Source of the DNA: Tipula vernalis | Lineage: Eukaryota > Arthropoda > Insecta > Diptera > Tipulidae | DNA: 64,000 nt | Direction of reading: 5' to 3' | NCBI GenBank assembly: GCA_958295665.1 | Contig: OY282560.1 | Location: 23,829,653-23,893,652, forward strand | In this document: in pieces, positions 33,699 to 48,056 of the stretch | How the letters are laid out: each line of letters starts with the position of its first letter | Numbering within the stretch: the first letter of the stretch is position 1 | Position numbers and translations under genes: made by a program | The notes under the pieces: model-generated | Database searches by the model: none | What the model was told of the DNA's origin: nothing | What the model saw: only the letters and a program-made list of their open reading frames with translations

Positions 33699-33763
33699 AT
33701 GGTCCGATTACGATGGCTGATTCGTGCTATAGCCCACAAGTTTTTGGGCGGCAAAAATCTAAA
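33699..33763 (+). repeat. Truncated 65-bp satellite monomer, second copy
   Basis: Same junction (GATGGCTGATT to CGTGCTATAGCCC) and same length as at 15461-15525. The following monomer also shares the unusual GTTCATACC/CGTTCATACC and CATTCTGATTGC variants with the left site. Confidence 0.9.
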
Positions 33764-35319
33764 ATGGTCCGATTACGATGGTTCATACCTCTATCAATAG
33801 GTTTCGGGACCTGTAATCGCTGTGACAATTTTCATTCTGATTGCTCGATTATTTCTAAACATTTCTTAGAAAATTCAATTTTATTGAAAATCAACTGTGC
33901 TATAGCGCACAAGTTTTTGGGCGGCAAAAATCTAAAATGGTCCGATTACGATGGTTGATACCTCTATCAATATGTTTCGGGACCTGTAATTGCTATGACA
34001 ATTATCATTTTGATTGCTCGATTATTTCTAAACATTTCTTAGAAAATTCAATTTTATTGAAAATCAACTGTGCTATAGCCCACAAGTTTTTGGGCGGTAA
34101 AAATCTAAAATGGTCCGATTACGATGGTTGATACCTCTATCAATAGGTTTCGGGACCTGTAATTGCTGTGACAATTTTCATTTTGATTGCTCGATTATTT
34201 CTAAACATTTCTTAGAAAATTCAATTTTATTGAAAATTAACTGTGCTATAGCCCACAAGTTTTTGGGCGGCAAAAATCTAAAATGGTCCGATTACGAGGG
34301 TTGATACCTCTATCAATAGGTTTCGGGACCTGTAATTGCTGGGACAATTTTCATTTTGATTGCTCGATTATTTCTTAACATTTCTTAGAAAATTCAATTT
34401 TATTAAAAATTAACTGTGCTGTAGCCCACAAGTTTTTGGGCGGCAAAAATCTAAAATGGTCCGATTACGATGGTTGATACCTCTATCAATAGGTTTCGGG
34501 ACCTGTAATAGCTGTGACAATTTTCATTTTGATTGCTCGATTATTTCTAAACATTTCTTAGAAAATTCAATTTTATTAAAAATTAACTGTGCTGTAGCCC
34601 ACAAGTTTTTGGGCGGCAAAAATCTAAAATGGTCCGATTACGATGGCTGATACCTCTATCAATAGGTTTCGGGACCTGTAATAGCTGTGACAATTTTCAT
34701 TTTGATTGCTCGATTATTTCTTAACATTTATTAGAAAATTCAATTTTATTGAAAATTAACTGTGCTGTAGCCCACAAGTTTTTGGGCGGAAAAATTTAAA
34801 ATGGTCCGATTACGATGGCTGATACCTCTATCAATAGGTTTCGGGACCTGTAATTGCTGTGACAATTATTATTTTGATTGCTCGATTATTTCTAAACATT
34901 TCTTAGAAAATTCAATTTTATTGAAAATTAACTGTGCTATAGCCCACAAGTTTTTGGGTGGCAAAAATCTAAAATGGTCCGATTACGATGGTTGATACCT
35001 CTATCAATAGGTTTCGGGACCTGTAATAGCTGTGACAATTTTCATTTTGATTGCTCGATTATTTCTAAACATTTCTTAGAAAATTCAATTTTATTGAAAA
35101 TTAACTGTGCTATAGCCCACAAGTTTTTGGGTGACAAAAATCTAAAATGGTCCGATTACGATGGTTGATACCTCTATCAATAGGTTTCGGGACCTGTAAT
35201 TGCTGTGACAATTTTCATTTTGATTGCTCGATTATTTCTAAACATTTCTTAGAAAATTCAATTTTATTGAAAATTAACTGTGCTATAGCCCACAAGTTTT
35301 TGGGCGGCAAAAATCTAAA

Positions 35320-38000
35320 ATGGTCCGATTACGATGGCTGATACCTCTATCAATAGTTTTCGGGACCTGTAATTGCTGTGACAATTATCATTTTGATTGC
35401 TCGATTATTTCTAAACATTTCTTAGAAAATTCAATTTTATTGAAAATTAACTGTGCTATAGCCCACAAGTTTTTGGGCGGCAAAAATCTAAAATGGTCCG
35501 ATTACGATGGCTGATACCTCTATCAATAAGTTTCGGGACCTGTAATTGATGTCACAATTTTCATTTTAATTGCTCGATTATTTCTAAACATTTCTTAGAA
35601 AATTCAATTTTATTGAAAATTAACTGTGCTATAGCCCACAAGTTTTTGGGCGGCAAAAATCTAAAATGGTCCGATTACGATGGCTGATACCTCTATCAAT
35701 AGGTTTCGGGACCTGTAATTGCTGTGACAATTATCATTTTGATTGCTCGATTATTTCTTATCATTTCTTAGAAAATTCAATTTTATTGAAAATTTACTGT
35801 GCTATAGCCCACAAGTTTTTCAGCGGAAAAAATCTAAAATGGTAAGATTACGATGGCTGATACCTCTATCAATAGGTTTCGGGACCTGTAATTGCTGTGA
35901 CAATTATCATTTTGATTGCTCGATTATTTCTAAACATTTCTTAGAAAATTCAATTTTATTGAAAATTATCTGTGCTATAGCCCACAAGTTTTTGGGCGGC
36001 AAAAATCTAAAATGGTTCGATTACGATGGCTGATACCTCTATCAATAGGTTTCGGGACCTGTAATTGCTGTGACAATTATCATTTTGATTGCTCGATTAT
36101 TTCTAAACATTTCTTAGAAAATTCAATTTTATTGAAAATTTACTGTGCTATAGCCCACAAGTTTTTGGGCGGCAAAAATCTAAAATGCTCCGATTACGAT
36201 GGTTGATACCTCTATCAATAGGTTTCGGGACCTGTAATTGCTGTGACAATTTTCATTTTGATTGCTCGATTATTTCTATAAATTTTTAAGAAAATTCAAT
36301 TTTATTGAAAATTAACTGTGCTATAGCCCACAAGTTTTTGGGCGGCAAAAATCTAAAATTGTCCGATTACGATGGCTGATACCTTTATCAATAGGTTTCG
36401 GGACCTGTAATTGCTGTCACAATTTTCATTTTGATTGTTCGATTATTTCTAAACATTTCTTAGAAAATTCAATTTTATTGAAAATTAACTGTGTTATAGC
36501 CCACAAGTTTTTGGGCGGCAAAAATCTAAAATGGTCCGATTACGATGGCTGATACCTCTATCAATAAGTTTCGGGACCTGTAATTGCTGTGACAATTTTC
36601 ATTTTGATTGCTCGATTATTTCTAAACATTTCTTAGAAAATTCAATTTTATTGAAAATTAACTGTGCTATAGCCCACAAGTTTTTGGGCGGCAAAAATCT
36701 AAAATGGTATGATTACGATGGTTGATACCTCTATCAATAGGTTTCGGGACCTGTAATTGCTGTGACAATTTTCATTTTGATTGCTCGATTATTTCTATAA
36801 ATTTTTAAGAAAATTCAATTTTATTGAAAATTAACTGTGCTATAGCCCACAAGTTTTTGGGCGGAAAAATTTAAAATGGTCCGATTACGATGGCTGATAC
36901 CTCTATCAATAGGTTTCGGGACCTGTAATTGCTGTGACAATTATAATTTTGATTGCTCGATTATTTCTAAACATTTCTTAGAAAATTCAATTTTATTGAA
37001 AATTAACTGTGCTATAGCCCACAAGTTTTTGGGCGGCAAAAATCTAAAATGGTCCGATTACGATGGTTGATACCTCTATCAATAGGTTTCGGGACCTGTA
37101 ATTGCTGTGACAATTTTCATTTTGATTGCTCGATTATTTCTAAACATTTCTTAGAAAATTCAATTTTATTGAAAATTAACTGTGCTATAGCCCACAAGTT
37201 TTTGGGCGGCAAAAATCTAAAATGGTCCGATTACGATGGCTGATACCTCTATCAATAGGTTTCGGGACCTGTAATTGCTGTGACAATTATCATTTTGATT
37301 GCTCGATTATTTCTAAACATTTCTTAGAAAATTCAATTTTATTGAAAATTAACTGTGCTATAGCCCACAAGTTTTTGGGCGGCAAAAATCTAAAATGGTC
37401 CGATTACGATGGCTGATACCTCTATCAATAAGTTTCGGGACCTGTAATTGATGTCACAATTTTCATTTTAATTGCTCGATTATTTCTAAACATTTCTTAG
37501 AAAATTCAATTTTATTGAAAATTAACTGTGCTATAGCCCACAAGTTTTTGGGCGGCAGAAATCTAAAATGGTCCGATTACGATGGCTGATACCTCTATCA
37601 ATAGGTTTCGGGACCTGTAATTGCTGTGACAATTATCATTTTGATTGCTCGATTATTTCTTATCATTTCTGAGAAAATTCAATTTTATTGAAAATTTACT
37701 GTGCTATAGCCCACAAGTTTTTCGGCGGAAAAAATGTAAAATGGTAAGATTACGATGGCTGATACCTCTATCAATAGGTTTCGGGACCTGTAATTGCTGT
37801 GACAATTTTCATTTTGATTGCTCGATTATTTCTAAACATTTCTTAGAAAATTCAATTTTATTGAAAATTAACTGTGCTATAGCCCACAAGTTTTTGGGCG
37901 GCAAAAATCTAAAATGGTATGATTACGATGGTTGATACCTCTATCAATAGGTTTCGGGACCTGTAATTGCTGTGACAATTTTCATTTTGATTGCTCGATT
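35320..38000 (+). repeat. Repeated block within the satellite, period about 1902 bp
   Basis: Rare variants recur 1902 bases apart: AATTGATGTCACAATTTTC at about 35545 and 37447, and GGTAAGATTACGATGG at about 35841 and 37743. The period is 11 monomers minus one base. Confidence 0.7.
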
Positions 38001-40259
38001 ATTTCTATAAATTTTTAAGAAAATTCAATTTTATTGAAAATTAACTGTGCTATAGCCCACAAGTTTTTAGGCGGAAAAATTTAAAATGGTCCGATTACGA
38101 TGGCTGATACCTCTATCAATAGGTTTCGGGACCTGTAATTGCTGTGACAATTATAATTTTGATTGCTCGATTATTTCTAAACATTTCTTAGAAAATTCAA
38201 TTTTATTGAAAATTAACTGTGCTATAGCCCACAAGTTTTTGGGCGGCAAAAATCTAAAATTGTCCGATTACGATGGCTGATACCTTTATCAATAGGTTTC
38301 GGGACCTGTAATTGCTGTCACAATTTTCATTTTGATTGTTCGATTATTTCTAAACATTTCTTAGAAAATTCAATTTTATTGAAAATTAACTGTGTTATAG
38401 CCCACAAGTTTTTGGGCGGCAAAAATCTAAAATGGTCCGACTACGATGGTTGATACCTCTATCAATAGGTTTCGGGACCTGTAATTGCTGTGACAATTTT
38501 CATTTTGATTGCTCGATTATTTCTAAACATTTCTTAGAAAATTCAATTTTATTGAAAATTAACTGTGCTATATAGCCCACAAGTTTTTGGGCAACAAAAA
38601 TCTAAAATGGTATGATTACGATGGCTGATACCTCTATCAATAGGTTTCGGGACCTGTAATTGCTGTGACAATTATCATTTTGATTGCTCGATTATTTCTA
38701 AACATTTCTTAGAAAATTCAATTTTACGATGGCTGATACCTCTATCAATAGGTTTCGGGACCTGTAATTGCTGTGACAATTATCATTTTGATTGCTCGAT
38801 TATTTCTAAACATTTCTTAGAAAATTCAATTTTATTGAAAATTTACTGTGCTATTGCCCACAAGTTTTTGGGCGGCAAAAATCTAAAATGGTCCGATTTC
38901 GATGGCTGATACCTATATCAATAGGTTTCGGGACCTGTAATTGCTGTGACAATTTTCATTTTGATTGCTCGATTATTTCTAAACATTTCTTAGAAAATTC
39001 AATTTTATTGAAAATTAACTGTGCTATAGCCCACAAGTTTTTGGGCGGCAAAAATCTAAAATGGTCCGATTACGATGGCTGATACCTCTATCAATAGGTT
39101 TCGGGACCTGTAATTGCTGTGACAATTTTCATTTTGATTGCTCGATTATTTTTAAACATTTCTTAGAAAATTCAATTTTATTGAAAATTTACTGTGCTAT
39201 TGCCCACAAGTTTTTGGGCGGCAAAAATCTGAAATGGTCCGATTACGATGGCTGATACCTCTATCAATAGGTTTCGGGACCTGTAATTGCTGTCACAATT
39301 TTCATTTTGATTGCTCGATTATTTCTAAACATTTCTTCTAAAATTCAATTTTATTGAAAATTAACTGTGCTATAGCCCACAAGTTTTTGGGCGGCAAAAA
39401 TCTAAAATGGTCCGATTACGATGGTTGATACCTCTATCAATAGGTTTCGGGACCTGTAATTGCTGTGACAATTTTCATTTTGATTGCTCGATTATTTCTA
39501 AACATTTCTTAGAAAATTCAATTTTATTGAAAATTAACTGTGTTATAGCCCACAAGTTTTTGGGCGGCAAAAATCTTAAATGGTCCGATTACGATGGTTG
39601 ATACCTCTATCAATAGGTTTCATCACCTATAATTAATGTGATAATTTTCATTTTGATTGCTCGATTATTTCTAAACATTTCTTAGAAAATTCAATTTTAT
39701 TGAAAATTAACTGTGCTATAGCCCACAAGTTTTTGGGCGGCAAAAATCTAAAATGGTCCGATTACGATGGTTGATACCTCTATCAATAGGTTTCGGGACC
39801 TGTAATTGCTGTGACAATTATCATTTTGATTGCTCGATTATTTCTAAACATTTCTTGGAAAATTCAATTTTATTGAAAATTAACTGTGCTATAGCCCACA
39901 AGTTTTTGGGCGGCAAAAATCTAAAATGGTATGATTACGATGGTTGATACCTCTATCAATAGGTTTCGGGACCTGTAATTGCTGTGACAATTATCATTTT
40001 GATTGCTCGATTATTTCTAAACATTTCTTAGAAAATTCAATTTTATTGAAAATTAACTGTGCTATAGCCCACAAGTTTTTGGGCGGCAAAAATCTAAAAT
40101 GGTATGATTACGATGGTTGATACCTCTATCAATAGGTTTCGGGACCTGTAATTGCTGTGACAATTTTCATTTTGATTGCTCGATTATTTCTAAACATTTC
40201 TTAGAAAATTCAATTTTATTGAAAATTAACTGTGCTATAGCCCACAAGTTTTTGAGCGG

Positions 40260-42550
40260 CAAAAATCTAAAATGGTCCGATTACGATGGTTGATACCTCA
40301 ATCAATAGGTTTCGGGACCTGTAATTGCTGTGACAATTATCATTTTGATTGCTCGATTATTTCTAAACATTTCTTAGAAAATTCAATTTTATTGAAAATT
40401 AACTGTGCTATAGCCCACAAGTTTTTGGGCGGCAAAAATCTAAAATGGTCCGATTACGATGGCTGATACCTCTATCAATAGGTTTCGGGATCTGTAATTG
40501 CTGTGACAATTATCATTTTGATTGCTCGATTATTTCTAAACATTTCTTAGAAAATTCAATTTTATTGAAAATTAACTGTGCTATAGCCCAAAAGTTTTTG
40601 GGCGGCAAAAATCTAAAATGGTCCGATTACGATGGTTGATACCTCTATCAATAGGTTTCGGGACCTGTAATTGCTGTGACAATTTTCATTTTGATTGCTC
40701 GATTATTTCTAAACATTTCTTAGAAAATTCAATTTTATTGAAAATTAACTGTGCTATAGCCCACAAGTTTTTGGGCGGCTAAAATCTAAAATGGTCCGAT
40801 TACGATGGCTGATACCTCTATCAATAGGTTTCGGGACCTGTAATTGCTGTGACAATTATAATTTTGATTGCTCGATTATTTCTAAACATTTCTTAGAAAA
40901 TTCAATTTAATTGAAAATTAACTGTGCTATAGCCCACAAGTTTTTGGGCGGCAAAAATCTAAAATGGTCCGATTACGATGGTTGATACCTCTATCAATAG
41001 GTTTCGGGACCTGTAATTGCTGTGACAATTATCATTTTGATTGCTCGATTATTTCTAAACATTTCTTAGAAAATTCAATTTTATTGAAAAGTTACTGTGC
41101 TATAGCCCACAAGTTTTTCGGCGGCAAAAATCTAAAATGGTCCGATTACGATGACTGATACCTCTATCAATAGGTTTCGGGACCTGTAATTGCTGTGACA
41201 ATTATCATTTTGATTGCTCGATTATTTCTAAACATTTCTTAGAAAATTCAATTTTATTGAAAATTAACTGTGCTATAGCCCACAAGTTTTTGGGCGGCAA
41301 AAATCTAAAATGGTCCGATTACGATGGTTGATACCTCTATCAATAGGTTTCGGGACCTGTAATTGCTGTGACAATTATCATTTTGATTGCTCGATTATTT
41401 CTAAACATTTCTTAGAAAATTAAATTTTACTGAAAATTAACTGTGCTATAGCCCACAAGTTTTTGGGCGGCAAAAATCTAAAATGGTCCGATTACGATGG
41501 CTGATACTTCTATCAATAGGTTTCGGGACCTGTAATTGCTGTGACAATTTTCATTTTGATTGCTCGATTATTTCTAAACATTTCTTAGAAAATTCAATTT
41601 TATTGAAAATTAACTGTGCTATAGCCCACAAGTTTTTGAGCGGCAAAAATCTAAAATGGTCCGATTACGATGGTTGATACCTCAATCAATAGGTTTCGGG
41701 ACCTGTAATTGCTGTGACAATTATCATTTTGATTGCTCGATTATTTCTAAACATTTCTTAGAAAATTCAATTTTATTGAAAATTAACTGTGCTATAGCCC
41801 ACAAGTTTTTGGGCGGCAAAAATCTAAAATGGTCCGATTACGATGGCTGATACCTCTATCAATAGGTTTCGGGATCTGTAATTGCTGTGACAATTATCAT
41901 TTTGATTGCTCGATTATTTCTAAACATTTCTTAGAAAATTCAATTTTATTGAAAATTAACTGTGCTATAGCCCAAAAGTTTTTGGGCGGCAAAAATCTAA
42001 AATGGTCCGATTACGATGGTTGATACCTCTATCAATAGGTTTCGGGACCTGTAATTGCTGTGACAATTTTCATTTTGATTGCTCGATTATTTCTAAACAT
42101 TTCTTAGAAAATTCAATTTTATTGAAAATTAACTGTGCTATAGCCCACAAGTTTTTGGGCGGCAAAAATCTAAAATGGTCCGATTACGATGACTGATACC
42201 TCTATCAATAGGTTTCGGGACCTGTAATTGCTGTGACAATTATCATTTTGATTGCTCGATTATTTCTAAACATTTCTTACAAAATTCAATTTTATTGAAA
42301 ATTAACTGTGCTATAGCCCACAAGTTTTTCGGCGGCAAAAATCTAAAATGGTCCGATTACGATGGCTGATACCTCTATCAATAGGTTTCGGGACCTGTAA
42401 TTGCTGTGACAATTATCATTTTGATTGCTCGATTATTTCTAAACATTTCTTAGAAAATTCAATTTTATTGAAAAGTTACTGTGCTATAGCCCACAAGTTT
42501 TTGGGCGGCAAAAATCTAAAATGGTCCGATTACGATGGCTGATACTTCTA
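40260..42550 (+). repeat. Higher-order repeat, 8 monomers (1384 bp)
   Basis: CCCAAAAGTTTTTGGGC at about 40588 and 41972, and GGGATCTGTAATTG at about 40487 and 41871, are each 1384 bases apart, exactly 8 x 173. The GAAAAGTTACTG variant follows at the same spacing (about 41087 and 42471). Confidence 0.75.
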
Positions 42551-45500
42551 TCAATAGGTTTCGGGACCTGTAATTGCTGTGACAATTATCATTTTGATTG
42601 CTCGATTATTTCTAAACATTTCTTAGAAAATTCAATTTTATTGAAAATTAACTGTGCTATAGCCCACAAGTTTTTCGGCGGCAAAAATCTAAAATGGTCC
42701 GATTACGATGGCTGATACCTCTATCAATAGGTTTCGGGACCTGTAATTGCTGTGACAATTATCATTTTGATTGCTCGATTATTTCTAAACATTTCTTAGA
42801 AAATTCAATTTTATTGAAAATTAACTGTGCTATAGCCCACAAGTTTTTGGGCGGCAAAAATCTAAAATGGTCCGATTACGATGGTTGATACCTCTATCAA
42901 TAGGTTTCGGGACCTGTAATTGCTGTGACAATTTTTATTTTGATTGCTCGATTATTTCTAAACATTTCTTAGAAAATTCAATTTTATTGAAAATTAACTG
43001 TGCTATAGCCCACAAGTTTTTGGGCGGCAAAAATCTAAAATGGTCCGATTACGATGGTTGATACCTCTATCAATAGGTTTCGGGACCTGTAATTGCTGTC
43101 ACAATTTTCATTTTGATTGCTCGATAATTTCTAAACATTTCTTAGAAAATTCAATTTTATTGAAAATTAACTGTGCTATAGCCCACAAGTTTTTGGGCGG
43201 CAAAAATCTAAAATGGTCCGATTACGATGGTTGATACCTCTATCAATAGGTTTCGGGACCTGTAATTTCTGTGACAATTATCATTTTGATTGCTCGATTA
43301 TTTCTAAACATTTCTTAGAAAATTCAATTTTATTGAAAATTAACTGTGCTATAGCCCACAAGTTTTTGGGCGGCAAAAATCTAAAATGGTCCGATTACGA
43401 TGGCTGATACCTCTATCAATAGGTTTCGGGACCTGTAATTGCTGTGACAATTATCATTTTGATTGCTCGATTATTTCTAAACATTTCTTAGAAAATTCAA
43501 TTTTATTGAAAATTAACTGTGCTATAGCCCACAAGTTTTTGGGCGGCAAAAATCTAAAATGGTCCGATTACGATGGTTGATACCTCTATCAATAGGGTTC
43601 GGGACCTGTAATTGCTGTGACAATTTTCATTTTGATTGCTCGATTATTTCTAAACATTTCTTAGAAAATTCAATTTTATTGAAAATTAACTGTGCTATAG
43701 CCCACAAGTTTTTGGGCGGCTAAAATCTAAAATGGTCCGATTACGATGGCTGATACCTCAATCAATAGGTTTCGGGACCTGTAATTGCTGTGACAATTAT
43801 AATTTTGATTGCTCGATTATTTCTAAACATTTCTTAGAAAATTCAATTTTATTGAAAATTAACTGTGCTATAGCCCACAAGTTTTTGGGCGGCAAAAATC
43901 TAAAATGGTCCGATTACGATGGTTGATACCTCTATCAATAGGTTTCGGGACCTGTAATTGCTGTGACAATTATCATTTTGATTGCTCGATTATTTCTAAA
44001 CATTTCTTAGAAAATTCAATTTTATTGAAAAGTTACTGTGCTATAGCCCACAAGTTTTTCGGCGGCAAAAATCTAAAATGGTCCGATTACGATGACTGAT
44101 ACCTCTATCAATAGGTTTCGGGACCTGTAATTGCTGTGACAATTATCATTTTGATTGCTCGATTATTTCTAAACATTTCTTAGAAAATTCAATTTTATTG
44201 AAAATTAACTGTGCTATAGCCCACAAGTTTTTGGGCGGCAAAAATCTAAAATGGTCCGATTACGATGGCTGATACCTCTATCAATAGGTTTCGGGACCTG
44301 TAATTGCTGTGACAATTATCATTTTGATTGCTCGATTATTTCTAAACATTTCTTAGAAAATTCAATTTTATTGAAAATTAACTGTGCTATAGCCCACAAG
44401 TTTTTGGGCGGCAAAAATCTAAAATGGTCCGATTACGATGGTTGATACCTCTATCAATAGGGTTCGGGACCTGTAATTGCTGTGACAATTTTCATTTTGA
44501 TTGCTCGATTATTTCTAAACATTTCTTAGAAAATTCAATTTTATTGAAAATTAACTGTGCTATAGCCCACAAGTTTTTGGGCGGCTAAAATCTAAAATGG
44601 TCCGATTACGATGGCTGATACCTCAATCAATAGGTTTCGGGACCTGTAATTGCTGTGACAATTATAATTTTGATTGCTCGATTATTTCTAAACATTTCTT
44701 AGAAAATTCAATTTTATTGAAAATTAACTGTGCTATAGCCCACAAGTTTTTGGGCGGCAAAAATCTAAAATGGTCCGATTACGATGGTTGATACCTCTAT
44801 CAATAGGTTTCGGGACCTGTAATTGCTGTGACAATTATCATTTTGATTGCTCGATTATTTCTAAACATTTCTTAGAAAATTCAATTTTATTGAAAATTAA
44901 CTGTGCTATAGCCCACAAGTTTTTGGGCGGCAAAAATCTAAAATGGTCCGATTACGATGGCTGATACCTCTATCAATAGGTTTCGGGACCTGTAATTGCT
45001 GTGACAATTATCATTTTGATTGCTCGATTATTTCTAAACATTTCTTAGAAAATTCAATTTTATTGAAAATTAACTGTGCTATAGCCCACAAGTTTTTGGG
45101 CGGCAAAAATCTAAAATGGTCCGATTACGATGGTTGATACCTCTATCAATAGGGTTCGGGACCTGTAATTGCTGTGACAATTTTCATTTTGATTGCTCGA
45201 TTATTTCTAAACATTTCTTAGAAAATTCAATTTTATTGAAAATTAACTGTGCTATAGCCCACAAGTTTTTGGGCGGCTAAAATCTAAAATGGTCCGATTA
45301 CGATGGCTGATACCTCAATCAATAGGTTTCGGGACCTGTAATTGCTGTGACAATTATAATTTTGATTGCTCGATTATTTCTAAACATTTCTTAGAAAATT
45401 CAATTTTATTGAAAATTAACTGTGCTATAGCCCACAAGTTTTTGGGCGGCAAAAATCTAAAATGGTCCGATTACGATGGCTGATACCTCTATCAATAGGT

Positions 45501-48056
45501 TTCGGGACCTGTAATTGCTGTGACAATTATCATTTTGATTGCTCGATTATTTCTAAACATTTCTTAGAAAATTCAATTTTATTGAAAATTAACTGTGCTA
45601 TAGCCCACAAGTTTTTGGGCGGCAAAAATCTAAAATGGTCCGATTACGATGGTTGATACCTCTATCAATAGGGTTCGGGACCTGTAATTGCTGTGACAAT
45701 TATAATTTTGATTGCTCGATTATTTCTAAACATTTCTTAGAAAATTCAATTTTATTGAAAATTAACTGTGCTATAGCCCACAAGTTTTTGGGCGGCTAAA
45801 ATCTAAAATGGTCCGATTACGATGGTTGATACCTCAATTAATAGGTTTCGGGACCTGTAATTGCTGTGACAATTATCATTTTGATTGCTCGATTATTTCT
45901 AAACATTTCTTAGAAAATTCAATTTTATTGAAAATTAACTGTGCTATAGCCCACAAGTTTTTGGGCGGCAAAAATCTAAAATGGTCCGATTACGATGGCT
46001 GATACCTCTATCAATAGGTTTCGGGACCTGTAATTGCTGTGACAATTATCATTTTGATTGCTCGATTATTTCTAAACATTTCTTAGAAAATTCAATTTTA
46101 TTGAAAATTAACTGTGCTATAGCCCACAAGTTTTTGGGCGGCAAAAATCTAAAATGGTCCGATTACGATGGTTGATACCTCTATCAATAGGGTTCGGGAC
46201 CTGTAATTGCTGTGACAATTTTCATTTTGATTGCTCGATTATTTCTAAACATTTCTTAGAAAATTCAATTTTATTGAAAATTAACTGTGCTATAGCCCAC
46301 AAGTTTTTGGGCGGCTAAAATCTAAAATGGTCCGATTACGATGGCTGATACCTCAATCAATAGGTTTCGGGACCTGTAATTGCTGTGACAATTATAATTT
46401 TGATTGCTCGATTATTTCTAAACATTTCTTAGAAAATTCAATTTTATTGAAAATTAACTGTGCTATAGCCCACAAGTTTTTGGGCGGCAAAAATCTAAAA
46501 TGGTCCGATTACGATGGTTGATACCTCTATCAATAGGTTTCGGGACCTGTAATTGCTGTGACAATTATCATTTTGATTGCTCGATTATTTCTAAACATTT
46601 CTTAGAAAATTCAATTTTATTGAAAAGTTACTGTGCTATAGCCCACAAGTTTTTCGGCGGCAAAAATCTAAAATGGTCCGATTACGATGACTGATACCTC
46701 TATCAATAGGTTTCGGGACCTGTAATTGCTGTGACAATTATCATTTTGATTGCTCGATTATTTCTAAACATTTCTTAGAAAATTCAATTTTATTGAAAAT
46801 TAACTGTGCTATAGCCCACAAGTTTTTCGGCGGCAAAAATCTAAAATGGTCCGATTACGATGGCTGATACCTCTATTAATAGGTCTCGGGACCTGTAATT
46901 GCTGTGACAATTATCATTTTGATTGCTCGATTATTTCTAAACATTTCTTAGAAAATTCAATTTTATTGAAAATTAACTGTGCTATAGCTCACAAGTTTTT
47001 CGGCGGCAAAAATCTAAAATGGTCCGATTACGATGGCTGATACCTTTATTAATAGGTCTCGGGACCTGTAATTGCTGTGACAATTATCATTTTGATTGCT
47101 CGATTATTTCTAAACATTTCTTAGAAAATTCAATTTTATTGAAAATTAACTGTGCTATAGCCCACAAGTTTTTGGTCGGCAAAAATCTAAAATGGCTCGT
47201 TTACGATGGTTGATACCTCTATCAATAGGTTTCGGGACCTGTAATTGCTGTGACAATTATCATTTTGATTGCTCGATTATTTCTAAACATTTCTTAGAAA
47301 ATTCAATTTTATTGAAAATTAACTGTGCTATAGCCCACAAGTTTTTCGGCGGCAAAAATCTAAAATGGTCCGATTACGATGGCTGATACCTTTATTAATA
47401 GGTCTCGGGACCTGTAATTGCTGTGACAATTATCATTTTGATTGCTCGATTATTTCTAAACATTTCTTAGAAAATTCAATTTTATTGAAAATTAACTGTG
47501 CTATAGCCCACAAGTTTTTGGTCGGCAAAAATCTAAAATGGCCCGATTACGATGGTTGATACCTCTATCAATAGGTTTCGGGACCTGTAATTGCTGTGAC
47601 AATTATCATTTTGATTGCTCGATTATTTCTAAACATTTCTTAGAAAATTCAATTTTATTGAAAATTAACTGTGCTATAGCCCACAAGTTTTTCGGCGGCA
47701 AAAATCTAAAATGGTCCGATTACGATGGCTGATACCTTTATTAATAGGTCTTGGGACCTGTAATTGCTGTGACAATTATCATTTTGATTGCTCGATTATT
47801 TCTAAACATTTCTTAGAAAATTCAATTTTATTGAAAAGTTACTTTGCTATAGCCCACAAGTTTTTGGGCGGCAAAAATCTAAAATGGTCCGATTACGATG
47901 GTTGATACCTCTATCAATAGGGTTCGGGACCTGTAATTGCTGTGACAATTTTCATTTTGATTGCTCGATTATTTCTAAACATTTCTTAGAAAATTCAATT
48001 TTATTGAAAATTAACTGTGCTATAGCCCACAAGTTTTTGGGCGGCTAAAATCTAAA

